A stretch of DNA of 64,000 nucleotides from Limnephilus marmoratus (Eukaryota; Arthropoda; Insecta; Trichoptera; Limnephilidae). The stretch spans positions 23,324,710 through 23,388,709 of the forward strand of contig OU862910.1 in assembly GCA_917880885.1 (NCBI GenBank), in the 5' to 3' direction. Of this stretch, positions 55,965-64,000 are shown piece after piece. Position 1 is the first letter of the stretch, and every line of letters begins with the position of its first letter. The notes under the pieces were generated by a model, which saw nothing but the letters and a program-made list of their open reading frames with translations, was not told where the DNA came from and ran no database searches. Made by a program: the position numbers and the translations under genes.

Positions 55965-56570
55965 GCAAACTGTTTGAAAACTGAATGTACCGGGAGTGAA
56001 TGTATGGAATGCGGGAGGAGGTGGCGGATGGGAGAGGGGTGAAGGATGAGGGAGGGAAGGGGAGGGAACCCGGGAGGTGGGAGGGGAACTCGGGAGGGGG
56101 GAGAGGAAAACGGGTGGGGGTTTAAGGGATAGGGGAAGCGGGCGAGGGGAGTGAGGAGAGGGGAAGGGGACGTTGGAGAGGAAGGGGAGGCAGAAGGGGA
56201 ACGGGACGAATGGGAAAGGACACGAGCTCTGGCATCATGAAATTTGTATAATAAAATTGCAATAAGTGGCACACGAGCTGTATGAGAACTGAATGTATCG
56301 GGAATGAATGTATGGAATGCAGGAGGGGGGAGGGGAACCCGGGAGGGTGGAGGGGAACTCGGGAGGGGAGAGGGGAATTCGAGAGGGGGATCCGCGGGAG
56401 GGAGGAGGTGATTATGGGAGGGGGGAGGGGAACTCGGGAGGGGGGATCGCGGGACGGAAAAGGGGGGGAGTAGAGTGAGGAGAAGGAAGGTGGAGGAGGA
56501 GTGGGAACGCGAAAGGGGAAGGGGACGCGGGAGAGGAAGGGGAGGTGGAAGGTGAACGGGACGAATGGGA
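55965..56570 (+). repeat. Purine-rich G/A tandem tracts
   Basis: GGGAGGGGAACCCGGGAGG and GGGAACTCGGGAGG units in two blocks (55990-56215 and 56325-56555), each preceded by GAATGTATGGAATGC. They belong to the surrounding Helitron-like elements. Long minus-strand Pro/Ser/Leu frames are composition artefacts. Confidence 0.85.
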
Positions 56571-56627
56571 AAGGACGCGCAGGGAGAAACAATTTCGTTA
56601 TTAAATGGCAAAGGTTGGTACCCGGCA

Positions 56628-57163
56628 TATATATAAATGCTAATAAATGAAAATGAATCGCCGAAATGTATGTACGCGCATAACTTCCGAACGACTACAC
56701 CAAATTGGATAATTCTTTTTTTGTTGTGTTTGTTATTGCCAGGACAAGGTTTGTATATAACTACTGGTGAGCTCTGGCATTATAAAATGTGTATACTAAA
56801 AATTCAATGGGTGGCACGTGAGCTGTTTGAAAACTAAATGTACCAGAACTGAATGTATGGAATGCGGGAGGGGGGATAGGAACTTGGGTATTGGTGCCGC
56901 GGGTGGAAAGGGACGGGAACCAGGGAGGGGGAGGGGAACCTGGGAGGGGGGAAGGGAATTCGTGAGGGGAGTTGGCGGGACGGAGGAAGAGGAGTGGAGT
57001 GGGGAGTCGGAAGGTGGAGGAGGCGGAGTGGGAACGTTTGAGGGGAAGGGGACGCGGGAGAGGAAGGGGAAGCGGAAGGTGAACGGGACGAATGGGAAAG
57101 GACACGCAGGGAGAAACAATTTTTTGTTGAACGGCATAGCAACGCATGCCGGGCACCAGCTAG
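56628..57163 (+). mobile_element. Helitron-like element, copy X
   Basis: Begins with AAATGAAAATGAATCGCCGA and CGCGCATAACTTCCGAACGA, includes a G/A tract, and ends CATGCCGGGCACCAG...CTAG (57160-57163) before T. No transposase. Confidence 0.65.
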
Positions 57164-57232
57164 TATATAAATGAAAATGAATCGCCGAAATGTATGTACG
57201 CGCATAACTTCCGAACCCATGCATGCCGGGTA
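57164..57232 (+). mobile_element. Minimal Helitron-like copy Y
   Basis: Directly after copy X's CTAG, the same 5' sequence (AAATGAAAATGAATCGCCGA) runs for about 50 bp. It then jumps to the 3' end (CATGCATGCCGGGTACCCGC), so almost the whole interior is deleted. Confidence 0.6.
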
Positions 57233-57240
57233 CCCGCTGT

Positions 57241-57320
57241 ATATAATTTATTTATTTATTTATTTACGGACAAATAGTCCATTAACAATATAACAATAAC
57301 ACGAATAACAAGCGAGCCTA
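57241..57320 (-). mobile_element. LINE 3' tail, reverse
   Basis: Same junction as 40170: a TTTATTTATTTATTTATTTA run, then CGGACAAATAGTCC. Confidence 0.55.
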
Positions 57321-57850
57321 AAGGCCCGACCCGCCTAGCAATTGATCACTGTTCGCATCGATTACCGTTCGCATGTCATTTTTTGTAACCAGCACCACTT
57401 TTCGTAACAATCACCACTTTTCGTAACGATTCACCAGTTAACCCCATGTGTCGAGCATGCGTAAAGAAGTTTTACTTAAAAAAAATGGGGCATTTGGGAC
57501 TCTTGTTTTTTGTATCGTATAATAAGGGACAAATAAAAACATTTATTTTTAAATATAAAACTTTTTGCATAAAAATATTCAATGAAAATGAAATTCGGTC
57601 AACCCTGTAGATTTTACGATCGTGAAACAAGGAATTCGTATGTATTTACATTTCGTTTCCAAAATATTATTTCAAACTGTTGTAATTCAGAGCGACGCGG
57701 ACACGTCCTCGTCTGGCCACGTTTCGGACCGTAATGAACTGCGAAATTTTGTGTTTCGGCGCTATGATAAAATCGTCAAATGCGAAGCTGTTAATTAATT
57801 AAAATTAAATGCTTCCCAAAATTATTTTTCGGTCAAACTTATTTATGATT
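57321..57850. other. Spacer, no gene seen
   Basis: Repeated TTTTCGTAACnAT and CACCACTTTTCG phrases at 57395-57440. Otherwise unremarkable. Confidence 0.45.
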
Positions 57851-58310
57851 TGTCAATAATGTCTTAGCACAATAAGTATGTAAAAAAATATGAAATATAT
57901 TAGTTTATAAGTGCGCAAATAAATACACAAATGGACCAATTTTCGTCAAGAAACACATGTACGTACATATTTTTTAATGATTTTATTGAAACTAAAATTA
58001 AAATTCTAATACATAACTTTGCTAGATAATGTATTGATTTATTTCACTGCATGATTACATTATTTGAAATGGGTGTGGTATAATACAAAAACTTTTTTGA
58101 AAATTTAACAAATCTGCCAACGACCTATGGAATAACCTTATTATACTAAAAATTAAAAAAAATTCTAAAAATTTATTACATAACTATGCTAGATAAAAGA
58201 ACAATCTTTCGAAATCCATTTATAATTTTTTGTGGAAAAGAGTCAATACGTCTAAAAACTTTTTTGAAAATGACATATTTCTGGGTTTCTCTACCTATGT
58301 CCTCTTAATA
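57850..58310 (+). repeat. Dispersed repeat family R2, copy 2
   Basis: Almost identical over about 440 bp to 28960-29400, with the same orientation and the same end (AAAAACTTTTTTGAAAATGA). Confidence 0.85.
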
Positions 58311-59000
58311 AAAGTTAAAGTAGTTTGAAACAATTGAAAATTGGTTGTACAAACATCGAATTGTTCCTGGTTTGTAAAAACAATGGTTTTATAAATTATA
58401 ATCCGTTATTATTACAAACTTTGTTTGATTTATTTTCCCATTGAAATGGCTATGTTTGAAAATTAGTCGTACAAAGATCGGAATGTTTTTTGTACCTAAC
58501 GATCATCATTAAATCATTAGTATCATTACATTATAATATAACTATCATACTCAAATGTATGACCCAGTTCTTTTACGAGTCTCATCAAGATTAAAGCTAA
58601 ATGCATCGTTTATGAGATAATCCCCAGTCCTCACAGCATCCTTTGTTTAGCGAATGACAAAAGGTGATTGTATACATTTCGCTTGTGTCAACACTTCTCA
58701 GTCTTCATGAGAGGTTAAAAGGAAATTTTAAATGCCGTAGACCAGTGGTTCAAATTTTATTCCAGATTTTCTGATAGTTGATAAATCATCGATTCTGATT
58801 CTACGTTTACTGATTTAATGATGCGAGTGGCCCGCTTTCTGAAAATTTATGGTGCAATTTTTGGGAATAGATTAAGTCCGTTGACAATATTATTAGACTT
58901 TTTAATTTTTTTTTTACTGTTTTGGGACGACGACTCGTGTTCAGAGGACCAAAAACCAGTACTGTACAGGTAAAACAATACGAATGGTCACCTTAACATT
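58311..59000. other. AT-rich spacer, no gene seen
   Basis: No recognised feature. Confidence 0.45.
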
Positions 59001-59002
59001 TC

Positions 59003-59940
59003 AGCGGTCGCGCGCGGTCTGCGAGATCGCAGCGAACCTATTTTACTGTAAACAATAAACAATTGCGCTTCCATGAATCCTCGGGAGGGGGGAGGGGATG
59101 GGGTAAGTCCCCTTACTACCCCAGTGCCCAGTGACATTTGTCGCAAACGCACGTGTTCTTTTGTTTATATTTGCAGATTCCGCGTGCGACTGGTTGTGTA
59201 CTTGAAAAATCTCTTGAATAATATTGAGAGCAGGATGAGTATTTCATGATATTTTTCATCATATTATTTAGATTATAATTTGAAATTAAACACTTTTGTA
59301 CTTTCTTCCACTAATTTTTATTTCACCAGGACCGGTTTCATCCTATTACGGACATTTTCAGACTGGTAGTTGAAATTCTTATGCTACGGTATTTATACAC
59401 TCTTAGGCAGGGGTACACAACATTGTCTCTATATAATGAATATTTCTATTTTGTTAATTTTAAGGTATTATAAGTTATTTTGTTAATTTTAGGTACATAC
59501 AGGTAATTATAAAGTTTATTATTAAAATTATGAATGATGTTACATATTAAATAGATAATTTTACTTCAAATGAATATACATGAATTTATATAATTTCATT
59601 TTATATAATTCAATTTATATAATTTATCAGTGCAAAAACTAGACTCATATTATTTAGAACTAAGTTTTATATTACGTTAAATACGTTATACGGAAATGAG
59701 TAGATGTAAAATTTAAATTGTTTGGTTATTATGTTGATTTATAGCATTGTTTTGTGTCAGATGAAAAAATTCAGATTTCAGACTTAAACTATAACGTACA
59801 AATTGAAAAGTGATTATTATTATTATTTATATAAATTAAATACATTTTTGTTATATGCTGTATACAATATCACGAAATATTCAGTCGTCTTCTAAAACCA
59901 GACGCCTAAAGTTGCGGAACACAGACCGCGCGCGACCGCT
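59003..59940. mobile_element. Element with CpG-rich inverted ends
   Basis: AGCGGTCGCGCGCGGTCTG (59003-59021) and its exact reverse complement (59922-59940) bound 900 bp of AT-rich DNA containing GACCGGTTTCATCCTATTAC. No coding. The ends are 19 bp and perfect. Target duplication not evident. Probably a MITE of unknown family. Confidence 0.6.
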
Positions 59941-59944
59941 TATG

Positions 59945-62455
59945 TTCAGCGCAAGGGTGCGACTTGCGACTACTGGAATGTTAATTTTATGGATATCAAG
60001 TGATCCACAATCATGATAATATTTCAATAACGAAATTTTAATAGGCTAAAGAAATTAGATTTTGCAATGTATCGCAACTTTAACATATTTTTTTTATCAA
60101 ATTTATCCTTAAAACATTTTTTTTGTTAACTCTTCTTGCGGCCGCAGAAAACCTTTCGCGATCCTATTTGGTATTGCCATGGGTTGGGAACCGTGCTGTA
60201 GACGATCATGAATATCTCATTTTCTTCGCAAGATTTCCTCACTTCACATGAAATATAATACGATGAAAGAAAAAACCTTTTATCTTTGCAGAGAATACGC
60301 GAACAAAAGATTTTGTTGAGCGAATGTAGGTATATTACTGTCATTTCTGGGTGCCATTTTACACTAATTTTCATTTCAGGTCAGGCATGAATGTCTGAAT
60401 ATTAAGCTTGGGTATCAATTTTAAGAAAACTAGATTAAGTTAAATCTAAGGGAAGAGTCTTGCGCTGTTAGAGAAGAAAGCATGATTTATTTGTAATAAT
60501 TTACAAAATTCGTGAAACTTTTTAATATTTTTAGCAAAATTAAATCTGAAGACTTACGGAATATGGAGCAAACCGTCCTGATTTCATTCGTGAAGAATTA
60601 TGAATTGGAACATTTTACTGGAATCACTTAACACACAAGTAAATATATACTGATTGAAAAGAACTTTAACTTTCTTTCACACACTTATTTTAGATCTGCA
60701 AACTAGAACAATTAAAACTAATGCCAACATATTTTCTTTATTTCGTATAGCACACACAAAATATCCTTTGTGGATTTTAGAACATTAGGAGATAATAAAA
60801 AAAGTTAAAAAAATTAGTCGCTTATGTTTTTTTATTATTTTTATTCATTGTGGAGTTATATTTGACACATAAATTATTTAAAAAAAATCAACTTTATATA
60901 AAATTTTGTTTAAAACCGACTATTCTTCCGAACTGTTTACTGCACATAGGATATTTTGTGTAGCAAATGTAGGTACGGCTGCGCGGTCTTTTTCATACGA
61001 ATCTTAAAGTTGAATTTGAGTCCAAAATATTCAACCACACTGAAAAATTATTTTTTTGATCAAAAGGCGTAACAAATTTCTAGTATGGATATGTGCTATA
61101 TTATCTATTTTCGTTTAAAATTATGATATATTAGTCACTAAATATTTAATTTCGCATGATTTTGAAGGCAATTCTGTAATTTTTTTAATGAGTTTTAGTA
61201 ATTATAATTATTTTTTAGTATAATTATAGTTTTTAGTAATTATAATTATTAAACAAATATTCTTGCTCTGTGTAATTAAAAACATTCCTGTGTGTAGAAT
61301 TTTTTTAAATTCGTATTAAAAAGGTAAATAGGTCGTTGGTAATTTGAATTTACATAAAAAACTTTTTTAATCATTTTTATTCAATATTTTTATATTTCAT
61401 CATATTTGTATAGGAAACAGAATAAAATTATTATTTAAAAATAATTACCATGAACTAATAATTGCCAAAGTTGCTTCAAAAATTATGAAAAATTGAATTT
61501 ATTTGAACGACGGGATTTATTTATGTCCGATTATTTACGATACCGAATAAAATTTCAATATGGTATATATTGTGCATGAAAAAAAAAAACAAATAGGAAA
61601 CCGAATAATATTTCAATATGGGATATATTGTGCATGAAAAAAAAAACAAATCGAAATCAAAAATTATCACCGTGGGCGATAACGGCCCTATGTGGGTATT
61701 TGAGACTTGAGAGCGTTGAGATGGCAAAGTGAGGGCGTTGACAGGTAAAAAAATATGTTCTTAAAAAGACAAAGAAAGAATGCTACTCACTTACTAATAA
61801 AGCAAAGTAAACTTTAATATTGGTTAATTTTCGTTTTTGTATGCATTGTAATCATTTTTATCACGCGTGCATTCACATATTTTGGTAGCTCGGAAGTGGA
61901 TGAAAATTGAACTGAAAGATTTCATTACATTCTACATTAAATTGGATGATATGAAAATTGTAGTTTATTATTATTATTAAGAATTATCACTATATTATGA
62001 ATACAAGAAGGAAGGAGGTAGCAACACGGCACTTAAAGTACAAAAGAATGGCGTTATTAACTTGCTAAACAAAAATTTCTAAGTATAATTTAATATATTT
62101 ATAATAGAATTATTGATTTTGTGACAGTTCAGCCCCCCACCCTCATAAGTAAAAAAAATGGGGGGCTCTAGAAAAAAATATTCTCAAAGTGAGCGGTGGT
62201 TAAAATTACTTAAAATAAGGTTAAGTACCTATGGTCTAAATTCTAAAAAAAAATCGTTTTGGCCAAAAACATCACATGAGATATATTGTGCATGCAACGA
62301 CGATGTATATAACCCCGACATGTAGGAACGTAGTTGTTTTTTTTTAACTTAATTTTTAATTTTTTCGATGGAATTGACATTCAATTTTTCCATAATTTTC
62401 AGTAGTTTATTTTCATTACTACGTAGGGTTACTATTTTCTTAATCAGATTGTAAC
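59945..62455. other. AT-rich stretch with a short tandem duplication
   Basis: No gene. At 61540-61650 a unit of about 65 bp is duplicated (ATTTCAATATGGTATATATT and ATTTCAATATGGGATATATT, each followed by GTGCATGAAAAAAA). Short TAATTATAATTATT repeats lie near 61200. Confidence 0.6.
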
Positions 62456-62459
62456 TAAC

Positions 62460-62529
62460 TAACCATCACGCCGTTTCCCCGCAGGGGTAGGCAGAGAGGA
62501 TGGACCGCCAAACAATTCGGTCTTGGCAC
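62460..62529 (-). mobile_element. LINE tail, left part, split by hAT
   Basis: AACCATCACGCCGTTTCCC and CGCAGGGGTAGGCAGAGAGG are the reverse complement of the LINE end at 33340-33395. The LINE continues after the hAT at 63911-64000 (ATTTTGACTTTTGACATGGC, CCGGCTCAAG), up to the window edge. Confidence 0.8.
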
Positions 62530-63910
62530 CAGGCCCGGACTGGGACCATTTGGGGCCCTCCGCTAAACCTGTAAAGGGGCCCCCTAACGCGGGGTGGGGG
62601 GGGGGGGGGGGGGGGGGGGGTAGAAAACGGGGGTCCGGGGGCCCCCCGGATAATTTTTGTAAATTAGGTGCTTGAAAACAATGAAAACGCGTTTTACGCT
62701 ATATTGGCACCTATAAAGAAGAAGAAATTCAGATAGGTTTTTATACGAATATTATGATTTTCGACTTTTGTTGACTTTATTATTTATTGAAAAAATAAAT
62801 TCACAGTATTTTTTGGATACCAGAATACTACTAAACACATGCTGTAGAACTGCCAATAATTATAACGGAGTTCAAAATAAAGGGCAGGATTTTATTCACA
62901 CCAAAGCATTAATGAATTATGTCAAAATTATTTGTGTAGTAAAAATAATGACAAACGGATTTTAGGGATTAGAAAAATAATACTAACATTTAAAAAAATC
63001 CTCAGTGTTTAACAGTTTACAATGTTGTTGACTAGAATAGAAGGGGCTTAACTTAACTGAAGTGATTCGACATTTTGCTCCCCTAGCCCTAAAGTAACAG
63101 TTTCTTTGTAAGCAACTCACTTGTTAAAGCTACTTCATCTATTTTTTTATTTTTGTCCAAATTATAAAATAAATCCCTCTCAACATTAATAAAAAGCAGA
63201 CTGGACATAAGGTCTTGGCCTAAGGACGACCGAAGTCGATTTTTGACAATTTTAAGTTTAGAAAAAACTCGTTCACATGTGACTTGGGTAAGGTATGGTA
63301 AGAACAAATTTATATACAATGTACAGGTTGGTAAACAGTCCAGATTGAGTAAGTTCAAATAGAACAGAAAAAGCACATGTCAAACACTGGAAACATTGTC
63401 TATTTTCAGAGCAGTAAATGTTAGCATTTGTTTCCGCTGCCGTTGGGTCCAAATCGTCTTCTTCGTCACTGAATCTGTCTCCGTAGTTCTCAATAGACTC
63501 TGCCGCTATAAAGTTGCTGTATTGTTGTGCAAACCGTCGCAGCTCTATTAACAGCCGACTTCTTTCAATTTTACACAGTACAGTGCAGAGCTTCTGTGGG
63601 AAATGTTTGGAGTTTCAAGATAAAGTCAAACTTTTTGGAGTCCAACCAAGAGCAATCCTGTAAAACGTCTTTGTTTGCGCAAAATCTTTATTCAATACTC
63701 ATCCTCGCACAGTCTAAAATATCAAAATATACAATTTTGTAATGTTGAACTGTTGAAATAGAGTCAGTTTCATCTTTTTATTTTTGGGCATTATAACTAC
63801 TCACAAGACAAAAACTTTTTTTTGTACGTTTTGTGGGGCCCCTTCGGGGCCCCCTCGCGCCGGGGGCCCTCCGCGATCGCGGACCTGCGGACCTGGCCAG
63901 TCCGGGCCTG
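62530..63910 (-). mobile_element. hAT transposon relic
   Basis: Ends CAGGCCCGGACTGG and CCAGTCCGGGCCTG, flanked by a perfect 8-bp duplication CTTGGCAC (62522-62529 and 63911-63918). Near each end there are GGGGCCCC-type blocks and a long G-run at 62597-62620. It encodes a C-terminal transposase fragment on the minus strand. At 1381 bp it is an internally deleted copy. Confidence 0.92.
63089..63376 (-). pseudogene. hAT transposase dimerisation-domain fragment
   Basis: The minus-strand frame includes LTQVTCERVFSKLKIVKNRL and RSSLGQDLMSSLLFINVERD, the conserved C-terminal hAT dimerisation motif (S/C-E-R-x-F-S-K-L-K-x-x-K-N-R-L-R-S). Upstream minus-strand sequence to about 63720 is also transposase-like but has several stops. 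It encodes no complete enzyme. Confidence 0.88.
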
Positions 63911-64000
63911 CTTGGCACACACTCTTTGCCTCACTCAATTCATAAATCGTCTCATACATACTCTTTTATTATTTTGACTTTTGACATGGCCCGGCTCAAG

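Larger units (their letters stand above)
52535..56627 (+). mobile_element. Helitron-like host element, split by a DNA transposon
   Basis: The left part carries ACTAAAACTCGAGAACGGCT, GGGCCGATTTAGCTGATTTT and CATCCGATTGCGATGAAACTTT. The right part resumes at 55896 with AAGGTTTCTGTATATACTGG and CTCTGGCATTATGAA, followed by G/A-rich tracts and a repeat of the CTCTGGCATCATGAA module at 56226. Comparison with 30510-31060 shows that a 3.1 kb element was inserted between CCCGCAAAG and AAGGTTTCTG. Confidence 0.65.

Noticed and set aside
55928..57224. Minus-strand Pro/Ser/Leu-rich frames up to 227 codons
   Set aside because: Frames across G/A-rich tracts in Helitron-like repeats, with no conserved motif.

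Overview
The window looks like repeat-rich, AT-rich arthropod nuclear DNA, most likely from an insect. I lean to Lepidoptera because of the Helitron ends, the LINE tails and the tRNA-headed SINE, but the sequence alone does not prove the order. There is no operon structure, and coding sequence is split by GT-AG introns. Two host loci can be supported.

(1) Cyclin E, plus strand, 4138-10771: five exons covering the cyclin box through the stop codon (about 379 residues). A C-terminal Thr-Pro-Pro-x-Ser phosphodegron is conserved. The 5' exons are not found and probably lie upstream of the window. Its introns carry a 1.17 kb hAT relic with perfect 8-bp target duplications, a Tigger/pogo-like element, a TTAA-flanked element nested in a second Tigger-like element, and two small MITEs.

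(2) A probable gene start, plus strand: a GC-rich promoter-like island at about 34.19-34.57 kb with a near-consensus CTCF motif and E2F-like repeats, followed by a splice donor. About 3 kb downstream is a 5' coding exon (37578-37783) encoding a K-R-V-G-F motif of the PP1-docking (RVxF) type. The rest of that gene is not visible.

Most of the remaining sequence is transposable elements, often nested. 1-4.1 kb holds a minisatellite, a 112-bp-arm palindrome, a MITE filled with a 24-bp minisatellite, and two Helitrons joined head to tail. 12-16.2 kb holds TTAA-flanked piggyBac-like MITEs. 17.6-19.7 kb is a satellite with a period of about 232 bp, invaded by a LINE and a MITE. 21.2-26.0 kb is a hAT-type element with an 8-bp duplication, containing an inner inverted-repeat element that itself contains a mariner-like element. 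27.1-28.6 kb is a Helitron carrying a SINE. 40.5-41.5 kb is a deleted mariner carrying a palindromic MITE. 41.56-46.17 kb is a nearly intact two-ORF LINE. 52.8-55.9 kb is a 3.1 kb DNA transposon with inverted repeats of about 550 bp, encoding a degenerate PIN/FEN-like protein with a cysteine-rich CXC-type end, inserted in a Helitron. 62.5-63.9 kb is another hAT inserted in a LINE tail.

The most unusual items are the long-inverted-repeat CXC element, the LINE's long low-complexity frame ending in an ATGA overlap with ORF2, the adjacent Helitron junctions, and the CTCF-like site at the promoter island. No rRNA, CRISPR array or functional tRNA gene was seen.
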